Assembly (NCBI GenBank): GCA_905250115.1
Contig: CAJNOI010000119.1
Coordinates: 213,346-277,345, forward strand
Direction: 5' to 3'
From: Adineta steineri
Taxonomy: Eukaryota > Rotifera > Eurotatoria > Adinetida > Adinetidae
Length of the DNA stretch: 64,000 bases
The position numbers and the translations under genes were made by a program. The notes beneath the pieces were generated by a model. It saw only the letters and a list, made by a program, of their open reading frames with translations, did no database searches and was not told the DNA's origin. Below are positions 46,131 through 57,003 of the stretch, in pieces (within the stretch, counting starts at the first letter, position 1; each line of letters begins with the position of its first letter).

Positions 46131-47142
46131 ATGACATCGTTATCATATATTGCTGATGAGATAACATTATATTTTGGATATTTTCTTCTTTTCATAGGTG
46201 TTACTGGCAATGGAATGAATATTCTTATTTTCCTAAGTATTCGTACTTATCGCACCACTCCTTGCACATTTTACTTTCTTATTTGTTCAATACTTAATCT
46301 AGCTTATATATCAATCACTCTTATTACTCGTATTATGAGTATAGGTTATGGAATCGACTTCACTCATACATCAATAGTTTGGTGTAAATTAAGACAATTC
46401 TTTGTTGTTTCACTTAGTTTAATTAGTGTAACATGTTCATGTTTGGCAACAATCGATCAATTTTTAGTTACATCAAAGAATGCTAATCTTCGTCGATATA
46501 GTAATATGAAATTGACATATCGAATTACTTTGATTTCCATTATAATCTGGTGTCTTCATGCAATTCCTGTTTTTGTCTTTCGCGATATAATACCGACTAG
46601 TAATACATGTGTAAACATCAATGCTATCTATGCCATTTATATACCTCTATATCTTATTGGTCTCTTCTGTGGCATTCCAGTTTTAATTGTAATCATATTT
46701 GGGTATTTGGCTTATCGAAATATTCGTCAAACACAAGTTCTTCTTGATCAACATGCTGATCGACAAATAACAAAGATGACTATTATTCAAGTATTATTTA
46801 TTATAATTTTTATGGTTCCATTTGGTATTTACGCTACTTACAGTTCAATAACATCAAATATTGCTAAAAGTGCAGATCGATTATTAAAAGAATACTTTGC
46901 TTCAGTAATTATTTTAACACTAACAAGTTTTTACTTTGCCGTATGCTCCTTTATTTTTGTTATGAACATAAATTTTCTTTATAAATTATTTATTTTAGGG
47001 AAGTTGTTATATGTTTATGATTTCATCAAGACGTTTTCGCCAAGCTGTATTAGCTCGAATATTATGGTGCAAAAGAACACATCGAGTTAATCCATTGCAT
47101 TTAATTACAATTGGAAGAGTTATATTACCATACAATACATAA
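46131..47142 (+). CDS. Rhodopsin-type 7TM receptor with a cryptic 58-base intron, copy A
   Basis: Two exons, 46131-46940 and 46999-47142, 317 residues. TM1 carries GVTGNGMNILIF. The TM3 end reads LATIDQFLV at the DRY position, so Asp is followed by Gln, not Arg. An unspliced frame stays open to 47090 and gives a hydrophobic tail unlike this family. Removing GTATGC...TTTTAG restores GSCYMFMISSRRFRQ and the basic tail VLARILWCKRTHRVNP typical of bdelloid receptors. The spliced tail is the better model. Peptide-receptor-like; ligand unknown. Block B has the same structure. Confidence 0.78.
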
Positions 47143-47778
47143 TTAATTCTACATATTTTATGTTCTTAAAATATCTTTTTTTCTGTCATCATCTCGTGCA
47201 TTATTCCATTCAAGAATTAAAATTGTTGTTTTGTAATGTTTTTGTCAGGAAATAAAAAATATATGTTTAAATGATCTAGAAGAGAATTAACTCTTACGAA
47301 GTAATTATTTATGCACAAATGTAATTCAACAAAAGAAAAATTTGTTCTCACACTATAAAATATTATTTATTAATAAAACATTTAAAGTAATTATGGTATG
47401 TTCAGAGAATTAAAGATGTGGGTAATGAATGAGAAGAATCTGTACTTACAGCCACATCATTGTCTAGCAAATATATTTCATTCGCTCTACGACCGTTTCA
47501 ATCCCTGTCATATCAACTGCATAAGAAATAATAGTAAAAATGATTCGATGCATGTTTTTAAAGACATATTTCTTCAGTCATTTATCGAAAGTATAATAAT
47601 ATTAGTTTATATTCGCATGACTATTTAAAAACTTACGAAACAACACATTTTTTTTGATTGTAAAGATGTTTCATTTTATTAGCTTAATCAATTCAATGTA
47701 ATTGAAAAAATTTCGTTACAAGTCTATCATTTACATAAATGATTAGATAAATCCTGAGATATTTTTTTTTATTAAACT
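47143..47778. other. Convergent intergenic spacer
   Basis: Between the receptor and SHQ1 3' ends. A 76-codon frame at 47398 is interrupted by a stop in block B, so it is not a gene. Nothing else is seen. Confidence 0.5.
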
Positions 47779-49223
47779 TTAACAATTCTTTTTATCTGAT
47801 GATGATGATGAACAATCATCGTCATCATCAGTATCACTAATTTCATGTAAAGTCACTTTCCAAGAAAAAGTTTTTTCTTCAAAATTTAATTCTAGATTAT
47901 TTTCATCAAGTTCATATTCAATAGTATGTTTCATAGCTTCTACTAATGAATTTAACCATTTTGTTTGACATTCTGTTTGTATCCATAAACAATAATCATT
48001 TAAATAAAGTGTATTTAATAAATATCGATGTTCTTCATCCAAAAATAAACGTCTCATTTGAAGTAAACATTGAAGTATTGTAGATTTTCCCATTGAAAAT
48101 ATTTCTATAACATCAAGTAAACATTTTTTTGCAAGTTTAAATGAACGAATAAGTGGATAGATTAAAGTTCGACGACAACATGCTATTAGAACAGATGGAA
48201 GATCAGTAAATGTATCAAACCATGACAATGTTGATGATAATTTATGAATATTCCATGAAGATTCACAACATGGTTCACCTCTACGAAGAAAAAAATATAT
48301 ATATTTTTGTATTATATGTAAGTTTTTCTTACTGTGTAATTCGTTGATCATAAACAAATGCATAAAGTAAATCAATAAGTCCTAGATAAATTGATATTTG
48401 ATCATCAATGAATAATTGTTTATATTTAAGATTTTTTAAATCATCTCGATCTTGTTCATCTAATTGATCTTCTAAAATTAATTTATAATCAAATATTGTT
48501 TCATCATTTAATTCATATTTATCAGCTAGATAATGTTCAGAATTAAAATCCGATTGTTCTTGTTCTAAACGGCATGAACGAATTGATGATGTTGGAAGTG
48601 TATCTGGTGACTGGTTATCAAATATTAAACAATATTCTGAATCAAAAGTTGTAAATAAATCTTTATATTGATGATTAAAACCATATGAATATGAAGATAT
48701 TAAATTTTCTTTTGGTTGATCTAAATAAATGAATATGAAATAAAAATCAAAAGACTTTATTTTTTTATATACCATCAATTTCAAGTTGTCTCATTTGATT
48801 CCATAATGGTTCATCTTCATCCTCTTCCTCCTCATCATCTTCTTCTTCTTCATTTGTTAAATCGTTATCAATTTCTTCAATTTTATTTGATGATACTTTT
48901 GCTTTTTTATTCAATAATGTCGTCAACATATCAAGATTTTCGAACTGTTCATTTTTTGTTTCTTTTTCATATGTAAAACAAAATGAAGATGTATCAATAT
49001 CATATTTATAATTAGATGCATCTTTATCAATTACACGACCAGGTAAATATAAATGAAGATAATACGGTTTACAAGCAAAATAGAATTCATTTGGTGAAGG
49101 TAAATCAATTTCAATACCATTATTTTCTTCATTTGATGATGATGAGAATTTAACATATGGACATCGAACTGTAATTAATAATTGTGTTGAAGTTTGAGTT
49201 AATGAAAAACGAGGAATTAACAT
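47779..49223 (-). CDS. SHQ1: SHQ1-like H/ACA RNP assembly factor, copy A
   Basis: Exons complement(47779-48280, 48333-48720, 48773-49223), 446 residues in phase. The N-terminal CS domain (PRFSLTQTSTQLLITVRCPY, then FYFACKPYYLHLYLPGRV) matches SHQ1. After an acidic stretch, the SHQ1-specific helical domain shows YGFNHQYKDLF, DHYLAD-like EHYLADKYE, WNIHKLSSTLSWFDT and LYLNDYCLWIQ. SHQ1 is a chaperone that holds NAP57/dyskerin before box H/ACA snoRNP and telomerase RNP assembly. It is shorter than human SHQ1 (577) because the C-terminal tail is short and acidic (DTDDDDDC...). An overlapping unspliced frame at 48329-48784 is the middle exon. Confidence 0.88.
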
Positions 49224-50393
49224 CGTGTCTTTTTTTTTCTTCTATCAAAATGATCTATTTCGATATTTTGATTAAGAATTGGTCATATTATATTGGAAGG
49301 ATGGTAATGGATATTAGATGGACTTAATGATAGAGGGCGTTGTTGATCGAGAAGCTCTTCCTTAAATATAGAATTTCGATTAATGGAAGAATAACTTAGT
49401 AATATAGATCATTGTGGTAATCACGATGTGATATTGAATTGATTGTGAAGAGTAACAATATTTATATTATAATGAATTGTTCTAAATTACTAAATTCTTT
49501 CAAAAATATACAGAAGTCAAGTTTTTTGTTAGTTTAAATCAACGGTTCTAGAGTTAGCAAATAGTGCATAATAGTTTATAAAAGATAAATTTTCTCTCTT
49601 TGATATAATTTATTTTTTCGTTATATTGTAAATCAATGATCATTATTGTTTATAGTTCTGGCCTTACTTGATGAATCAGTATTTTCGGTCGTCACCATCG
49701 ATTCAAATGAATATTAAATAACACATAGATTAATTGTTTACGAAATCGTTTCGGATGCACAAATATATGTATAAAAAGAACTCTAGATTAATATATAAAT
49801 TATTTTGACTCTTACAGCAAAATAAGTATAGTAACTAAGAAGAGTAATAGACACAATAAATTGAAAGATTTGGAATTGTTCGTCGTTTGTAAATATTGAT
49901 CAATTAATTATTGAATTTCTTCGATATTTTAAGATCGTCTTTTAAGTACTGATAGAGCCAAAAAATTTCTGTTCTTATATATAAGTTTTAATGTCATGTA
50001 GAAAATAAAATTAGCTTACGATACATTCCATATTAATAATTATTAGTAAACGTTTCATCGCATTTCAAATCTGTAACTCAAAAGTAACTGCTGAGTTCTG
50101 ACGTTAGAAAACAAAATTGTCACGCAAATGAAAAACAATTTATTTTTAGAAACTATTATTTTAATCATTAACCATGTATTATAATACTACTTCTATCGAT
50201 TATACACAAGAAAGAATAATTTGTTAATTAAAATAATATAGTCTACACGATAGTCTTAATTATCTTTTTGATCAAATATATAATCACACAATGAAAACAG
50301 ATGATGTCAATGATAATCAATTGTAAGTAGATTCTTCATTTATTAGTGTAAGAAATAGCTACATTGTTTAAATATTATTCAAAATTCTATTAA
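49224..50393. other. Intergenic between SHQ1 and GNAT
   Basis: Non-coding AT-rich DNA, almost identical in block B apart from a ~95-base deletion there next to the GNAT stop. No further structure seen. Confidence 0.5.
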
Positions 50394-51044
50394 TTAAAAT
50401 TTTCGAGCAACAAGATAACATCGATCATGATTTTCATCATTAAGATTTGCTAAGCGTTTTGAATCATAATTCATATATATAAGTTCATCAAGTACATCGA
50501 ATTTTTGTTGTTTGAAACATTTTAATGAGATAAGATTTGTTGCTTCTGCAAATGCACCAGCAATTTCTAACTCTTTAGCATATTCAATACTTTTTTCTAT
50601 GAGGCGTGATGCAAGCCCATGACCACGTGCACGTTTATCGACACTTATAATAAATACATGAAGTAGAGTATGAGCATTTAATTTCTCAAAAATATTTAAA
50701 TTTTTATGTACATCAGCAAAAAGTTGAAACAGAAAACCAAGTTTTTCATCAGATTGAATTGTTTCATTTCGTTGATTTTTATGTTTAATTTCATTGAGAC
50801 AAATTGCAACTATTTGATTTGTTTCTGTATTGAAAGCAACAAATGAACATTGATCTTGTAAACAATCTTTAATAATATTTTTAGCAAATTGTAATGTTTC
50901 AGTTATTTGAAGACATTGTGTAATTGGTTCATCTTTAAAAAATGAATTTAATAATAATGATAAAACTTGATCATGATCATCTTCATGTAATAAACGAATA
51001 TTAAATGTTAATGATGATGACATTTGTTTCGATACTAAGGACAT
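50394..51044 (-). CDS. GNAT-family N-acetyltransferase, copy 2
   Basis: Single exon, 216 residues, same start (MSLVSKQ) and end (VARKF) as copy 1. The acetyl-CoA motif RGHGLASRLIE is kept, preceded by IISVDKRA. The central loop (KHKNQRNETIQSDEKLGF) is shared with copy 3 but differs from copy 1. It is the last gene of block A. Function as for copy 1: amine acetyltransferase of unknown acceptor. Confidence 0.85.
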   Translation of the reverse strand: MSLVSKQMSSSLTFNIRLLHEDDHDQVLSLLLNSFFKDEPITQCLQITETLQFAKNIIKDCLQDQCSFVAFNTETNQIVAICLNEIKHKNQRNETIQSDEKLGFLFQLFADVHKNLNIFEKLNAHTLLHVFIISVDKRARGHGLASRLIEKSIEYAKELEIAGAFAEATNLISLKCFKQQKFDVLDELIYMNYDSKRLANLNDENHDRCYLVARKF

Positions 51045-52584
51045 GTATTCTTCTTATTTTTTTACTCACGTTTTTTTAAAAAGATTGTATCGTGAAGAAA
51101 CAGCAAACAATATTTTGCTTTCGAATATTTATATTGATATACGACTGATGTTTTATGAGTTATTTATTTTTTTCGTTCTGCTTCAACTTTTGACTATTTA
51201 CGTGTACCCAGTATTTTTTTATTCTTATCAAATATGATACATACAACGATAACATATTTCTCTCTTATGAAATTATGTATAGATACTCAAGAATAAAAAA
51301 TACTAGGAAAAATGGCTTGTTCGCTCTATTGTTGAAGGCTTCGATAGCCTTAAATAGACAAACCAAATTCGATTTCAAAGAATGGTAGATTATTTTTACT
51401 TTTTTTCATTACTATATCACGTTTTCAAGAAGAAAATAGGATTAAATCAGAATTTTGTTTTTGAACTAAAAGAAGTTATTTATAAAATATATTTATGTAA
51501 ATCTCTGTGATAGAAAAAAATAAAAATTTAATTATGTAATGATTACAGTTATGATCAAAACCAATATAAATATTCCTCTGTTGCAGAATTTTTTCTGCTT
51601 TTGTTTGTCGTTACTACACAGTTGTTTTTATTAGCTGAATAATATACTACATAAATTACTATGCTCAAATATTAATACAGTTCATATTTATTCTCCTATA
51701 TATTATAACATAAACTAAATTAATTCGAAAATTGGAAATATATTGTGGATCTATGGTGAAATATTTTTAATTGCATTCAATAAATCTTAGTATAGTCATC
51801 TAAAATATATGTTTAGCAACAAGGTATGTAGTCAAAAAAGATGAATCAAACTTCATTTGTGAGATTTATAATACCTAGTTGTTGCATATTTTCTACAATA
51901 TGGTAGAAATACACGACAAATTTGTACATGATGTCATCATATGTATTTACTACTGTCACATCTATTGACATAGATTCCTTATGTCGGCATAATCTTCTTG
52001 GCATAATAGGTAATACTTCATTTACTAGTTAAATACATGAACAAAAAGTGACCACATACTCTAATTCATGCGGCATGAAATAATAATTAACTAGTGAACC
52101 GAGAAATGAATAAAGTATTTTTGGATCACAAACATTGAATGTTAGAATCAGAAAATATATATTCATGTTGCTTATAGTAATAATGTAATTATTCTCATCA
52201 TCAAACCTGTGTTTCAGACAAAGATTCATTGAGATATATGGAATCTATATGAAGAAAAACGTGTCTTCTGGAGTGAATATATTGTGTTCACTGCTCTTTA
52301 ATCAACTATTTGTGATTTCTTTTCTTTTTTCTCTTGTTAGCATTATTTCTCTTTTATGTTTATATCATAGGATGTATATTAATAGTTAGGATTATATTAT
52401 TTCAAATAGTTCAACTTATGCATTTCGTAAACTTTATTTATCTAAAACAATTCATGTTTTTATATCTCTCCGATATTTCATACTGTCTATAGATAAACTA
52501 TGATATACAGATATAATTTTAACTCATCTGCATTTATTAGTTATTTCTTTATATCACCCTCAAAGATGATTGTATACAACAATA
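51045..52584. other. Intergenic with repeat R copy 3, then unique DNA to the gap
   Basis: 51045-51740 is the inverted match of 10808-11707, including repeat R copy 3 (51390-51740) and the empty MITE site. From 51741 to the N gap I see no gene or repeat. This DNA has no counterpart in block B, because the window ends first. Confidence 0.5.
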
Positions 52585-52684
52585 NNNNNNNNNNNNNNNN
52601 NNNNNNNNNNNNNNNNNNNNNNNNNNNNNNNNNNNNNNNNNNNNNNNNNNNNNNNNNNNNNNNNNNNNNNNNNNNNNNNNNNNN
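52585..52684. other. Assembly gap, 100 N
   Basis: Exactly 100 N. Block B begins at the first base after it, matching block A from 40750. Confidence 0.95.
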
Positions 52685-52762
52685 TCACCATCACTGTTCT
52701 CCTAACATTAAAAGTCAACGCAAAAAAAAAAACAATAATTTAGTTGAATAAAAAAGTTCTAT

Positions 52763-53591
52763 TTATATGTCTTGTACAAAATTGCCTGGAAATAAACCAA
52801 TTTTTCCATGTAAATTTCCTTTACACCATTGATCTGGACGACGTTCGAGTAACAAAATTAGATCACCTAGAAAATGAATCATAAATAAGAACAAAATAAT
52901 ATTCGTAGAATTTTACCTGGTTGTATGGTTAATTCATCATCATGTTCTGCAACATAAGAATCTATAACTTTAACAAATTTAATTGTTTGTTGCTGTCGTA
53001 GAGAATCTGTTGATGCTGTCATAACAGATGGAAGAACTGAAGAAGGTGGATGAGGTGCTGCTGATCGATTATCTATACAACATAATAAAAGTATTAGTAA
53101 GAGAAATTATTATTAAACAATCAGCATGCACGTGGGGAAAAAACAAATCAATGCAATCACATGCAGAAGTTTCATTTAAACTTACACATTGAATGTAAGA
53201 TTGCAGAATTTTTTGAGAGCGTGAGTAGGTATGGGTGTCTCTTCTTTATGTCTCTAACTCACACCCACACCCTCAAGATGGTATACAGGATTGGATTCTA
53301 TTAATTTACTAGTCTTTTACCTGCATGTTTTGTTACTAAATCAACTATATCACGAATAGCAAGATTAAGTGGAAGTGAATCGATATTTGTGCTTGATATT
53401 GTGATTCCATCACGTAGCGGACAGATAAATTGGCCTTGATTGCTAGCCGCCAAATCTTTGATGCATTGCAAGCAATATGTATGCGAACAGGGCAATATGC
53501 GGGGTTCATTAAAATTGTCCAGACATATTGGACATTTTATTATATCTTCAAGTTGTTCTTTAAATTCTTCTCCATTTGTCTTCGATGGCAT
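52763..53591 (-). CDS. Chimeric RING-SH3 gene, copy B
   Basis: Exons complement(52763-52866, 52917-53072, 53321-53591), each shifted 11,936 from copy A. The RING exon protein is identical to copy A, splice sites and phases are unchanged, and the SH3 exons are open. Palindrome P9 lies in the intron. The retained frame in a second copy is weak support for function, since divergence of the exons is very low. Confidence 0.62.
53214..53277. repeat. Telomere-like palindrome P9 (block B copy of P8)
   Basis: Same sequence and position as P8 in the chimera's intron. Confidence 0.75.
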
Positions 53592-55795
53592 TTTGATGAC
53601 TGAATGATAATCTACAAAAAAAAATAGATTGCTGATGGAAAGTATTTTAAAAGTATGAGAACTTCAACTAAAGAATATATTAGTGTATTGTACGCTTCGA
53701 GTTAGAAAGAGTATAATCTTTTTTTTTCCAACCACCATTCATGCAATGTTATGTAAGCTTTTCATCAATATCTGCATGCTTTTTTTATGTCGATGTCTCA
53801 GAGGCAAAGTCAAGAAAAATGATTAATAGTTACTTCCTACTGACAAAATGGTCTTATTCAGTGACTCAGAGAGAAAAAATAAATAAGTATTTTGTTGGTA
53901 AATGGCATAAAGTAAAAAAATATTTTCACTATAGGTCATGAATAAGCCTAAGACATTTAAATGAATTTTAAGTGAAAAACAAACATGTTACTTTCATATT
54001 GTTGCAAATCGAACGATGAAAAACATGAAAGCGTTGCCAGGTACTAAAAGCACTTTGATTCTGTATGTGATCAGGGAGAAGTACGCATCTGGTCAAGAAA
54101 TAATTGAAAAATAACTTCATACAATAAAATATTGATCTCCTCCTGTGTAAATTATTCTCAAGAAAAACGAAAAAAAAAACATTCTCCTTTTATTCATATT
54201 CACGCTACACGATGTGGCAAATAAAATTCAATGCGACAAAAGGCATATTGCATCATTTACATCATTTATTTCCTTTTCTTAATCCTCTCCAGTTATTGCA
54301 CAATCATTAGAAATTTGTAATTGACGATAAAGACAAATTCATTTAAACAATCAGTAGCATCTGCACCATACTATATAATAAGTAGTGTACACTACTCTAA
54401 ATTTTATACGTATAACATTAAAATGAAACTTAGTGAGGTCTGTCTAGACCTCAGGTGAACGGATTAGGGTTAAGTAAAAATATGAACATATAAAACGTGT
54501 GTATTATGAATAGATTAACATTAATAAATTGAAATATATTAAATACTGTCGCTAGAATGATATACGTGCTGAAGGTTTACTGCGTACGAAACGTATTCTT
54601 TAGTATGTTATCGGTCGTACTTTTATTATTTTTTATACTTTATCTTTCACGTAGTATATATGAAAAAATAGAAAGCGATACACGTGGCAAGGTTATTTTC
54701 GTACGTACGAAATGAATTCTTTAATACGTTGCTAGTCTACTTGTCATTCTTCTATTATCTTTTTTCTCTCTTAACACACTCCTTAAATAGCACCGATCCA
54801 GCTAGTAACTGAGAAGAATGTTTGTTAAAACACAGTATTTACAATCGTTGAATGTATTCGTAAGTTATATACTATATTCTATAACTTTGAATGTTAATTA
54901 GATCGTACAATATTCAATTCAGCTATATGTTTCGTGCATTTTTTACAAAGGAATGTATTCAACTTCAAGGTTAAAATTTCTTGAGTCGTCAAATAGCTTA
55001 ATCTGCAAATTTGATCAACTTTTTTTTATCTCACCCTTTTTTCAGAAACGAGAATGTGGAAAATGATATCTGAGAACGACTCTTGAGTTTAGTATTATCA
55101 AAGACAGTAAAATCTGTCTTCGTGAACTTTTCTTTATTCTGAATATAAACGCATTTTTTCGATCCCATCTGTATATATTAATCTTCATATAAGAAGTATT
55201 AATAGGAGGCGCTAATTGAATAATTATATGATTGGAATTGTAGAGTCTGTAATCTATTTCCATGAAAATAAATAAACAAATATAATTGTTTTTGTTTTTA
55301 CAGTTTCTAGAACTTTGGATATTACATATGGTATCTTGCAATGAATTATGTCTAGCATAAAAACAATTGTAAAAGAATGATACCAACGAAAACTTTTTAG
55401 CTGTTGATAATAGTTCGTATGATGATGGTTTATATGTGTCAACAGCAATCCAAATGATGCATCGTTTGTAATTGTTATCAACTACAATCGAAGCTGATCA
55501 ATATCTATCTAAATTCGAATACTCCTAAAGATAATCTATTAGTAATTTTTTTTAAACGTACCTGGACAGAAACTGGATATAATATTCTAAAAATGCTTTA
55601 GGAAAAAACCGTGAAGTATTAAAAGTCATTTAAATGAACTCGAGAATAAAAAGACTTATGTTTTGGTTTATTTCTAATTGATCCTTTCTTCTTTATGAAT
55701 ACCCTGCTATAGACGGAATGATTTTCATTGATTTCAATGGTATTCACATTAGACAAATAATATTCTTTGATGTTTTAGATACTAATACAAACGAG
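53592..55795. other. Intergenic, block B copy of 41656-43890
   Basis: Contains the copied RING promoter and the orphan exon-like stretch, here broken by TAA (after ATCCAAATGATGCATCGTTTG). No gene is supported. Confidence 0.45.
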
Positions 55796-55861
55796 ATGTT
55801 AATTCTTATTGTATCTATAATTTTGACACTTATCCTCAGTTTCATTACATTCATTTATTTC

Positions 55862-57003
55862 GGCTAGTATTTAAATGAGCACTGATAGTGACTGAATGAG
55901 CAATAATTAAAATACGAATTAGCAATAATCTTTGAGCAATAAAAAAATCTTTTTTGAGCAGTTTTAAATTATGAAATGGTTAATAATTAATCCAGTAAAT
56001 AGCAATATTAATTTCATATTTTGGTAATAAGAAAAAGAAAAACTCCAGTTTTTATTTCTACAATTGATCATAAAAAAAAGGAAAATGAGCAATAAATGTA
56101 CTATTATAGCAATAAAGCTTCTTTTGCTTTACATGGTCAGCCTCTTGAAGGTGTGGGCGTTAGTATGGATGATGATGAAGTGAACATATACACGGACCCA
56201 CACCCACCCTCGAGAAAAGCTGATTTGTTGATTAACTTGCTATAGACTTCACCTCTTTTGAGTTCAGTTCGGTTCAGTTTGGACCTTTTAAAAAACTAAA
56301 TCGGTTCGGTTTGCTTCGGTTTGACAATTTTTCGGCAGAATTCGGTTCGATTCCAAAAAATCACGAACCGATTCCACCTCTGATATATATACATAAACAG
56401 GATGGGAAAATTCAAACACAGTGAGGGAAAAATAAGGAGAAAGGAAAGTACTTGAACGAGTCAACGTTTGGAAAATACTTCAGATAAAAAGGAAAAAACA
56501 ATATATATGTGACGATCTTGGATAAGCCATCTATACGATACAATCAAAAGAAGGAAAAGAAAATATCCAACACAGATGAATTGTATTGTAAACTCCAGTC
56601 TATAATAAAAGACCACTGGGTCTTCTGTTATATTTCTCAAACTAAGCCTAAATTTACTGAAATCCTCATCAAAATACACATAATTTGTATAGAAATTTTT
56701 TCCAGAAGGGTCTTCTATTATTGGAGGTTCCTCCATTGAGAGGGGGTCTTCTGTTATAGAGGGAATTTAACAGCTGAATTTATATTGCTCCTTACAAATA
56801 CGGTTTATTGCTCGTTTAAATAAATTATTGCTCGTTTAGTATAATTATTGCTCATTTAATATGATTATTGCCCATTTAGTATAATTATTGCTCATTCAGT
56901 ATATTTATTGCTCATTCAGTATTATTATCGCTGATTCAATTTTATTATTGCCAAATTTCGTTATTGCTCATTTCGATTTTATTATTGCTCATTTAAATAT
57001 AAG
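55862..57003. mobile_element. 1,142-base TIR insertion with GAGCAATAAT subterminal repeats
   Basis: Flanked by the 11-base target duplication TCATTTATTTC (55851-55861 and 57004-57014). Block A holds the single-copy empty site. Near each end is the inverted 14-mer TATTTAAATGAGCA / TGCTCATTTAAATA, followed inward by many GAGCAATAAT-like units (about 4-5 on the left, 9-10 on the right). No transposase is encoded. Target duplications of 9-11 bases suggest a Mutator-like (MULE) non-autonomous element, which is inference. Other repeats are nested inside: palindrome P10, a TTCGGTTCGG stretch at 56262-56380 and GGGTCTTCTGTTATA repeats at 56610-56760. Confidence 0.8.
56142..56215. repeat. Telomere-like palindrome P10 inside the insertion
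   Basis: Left CTCTTGAAGGTGTGGG, right CCCACACCCACCCTCGAGA. Nested in the 1.14 kb element. Confidence 0.7.

Larger units (their letters stand above)
40750..51044. repeat. Block A of the 10-11 kb direct duplication
   Basis: It matches 52685-64000 in order and orientation: RING-SH3 chimera, P450, 7TM receptor, SHQ1, GNAT. The position offset is 11,936 up to the P450 start, about 13,060 after the 1.14 kb insertion in block B, and 12,965 at the GNAT gene because of a ~95-base deletion in B. Substitutions are scattered through coding and non-coding DNA. Confidence 0.9.

Noticed and set aside
46941-47090. Unspliced C-terminus of the 7TM receptor (and 60001-60150 in block B)
   Set aside because: It reads through a 58-base intron. 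The spliced frame gives the family-typical basic tail, while the unspliced one does not.
47398-47628. 76-codon frame between receptor and SHQ1
   Set aside because: The block B copy has a changed start region and a stop. No domain.
56262-56380. TTCGGTTCG-type words suggesting a tRNA or SINE
   Set aside because: No cloverleaf, no A/B box pair in order, no poly-A. It is a simple palindromic repeat.
56461-56736. 91-codon frame inside the P450 insertion
   Set aside because: It consists largely of GGGTCTTCTGTTATA repeat complement and has no transposase motif.
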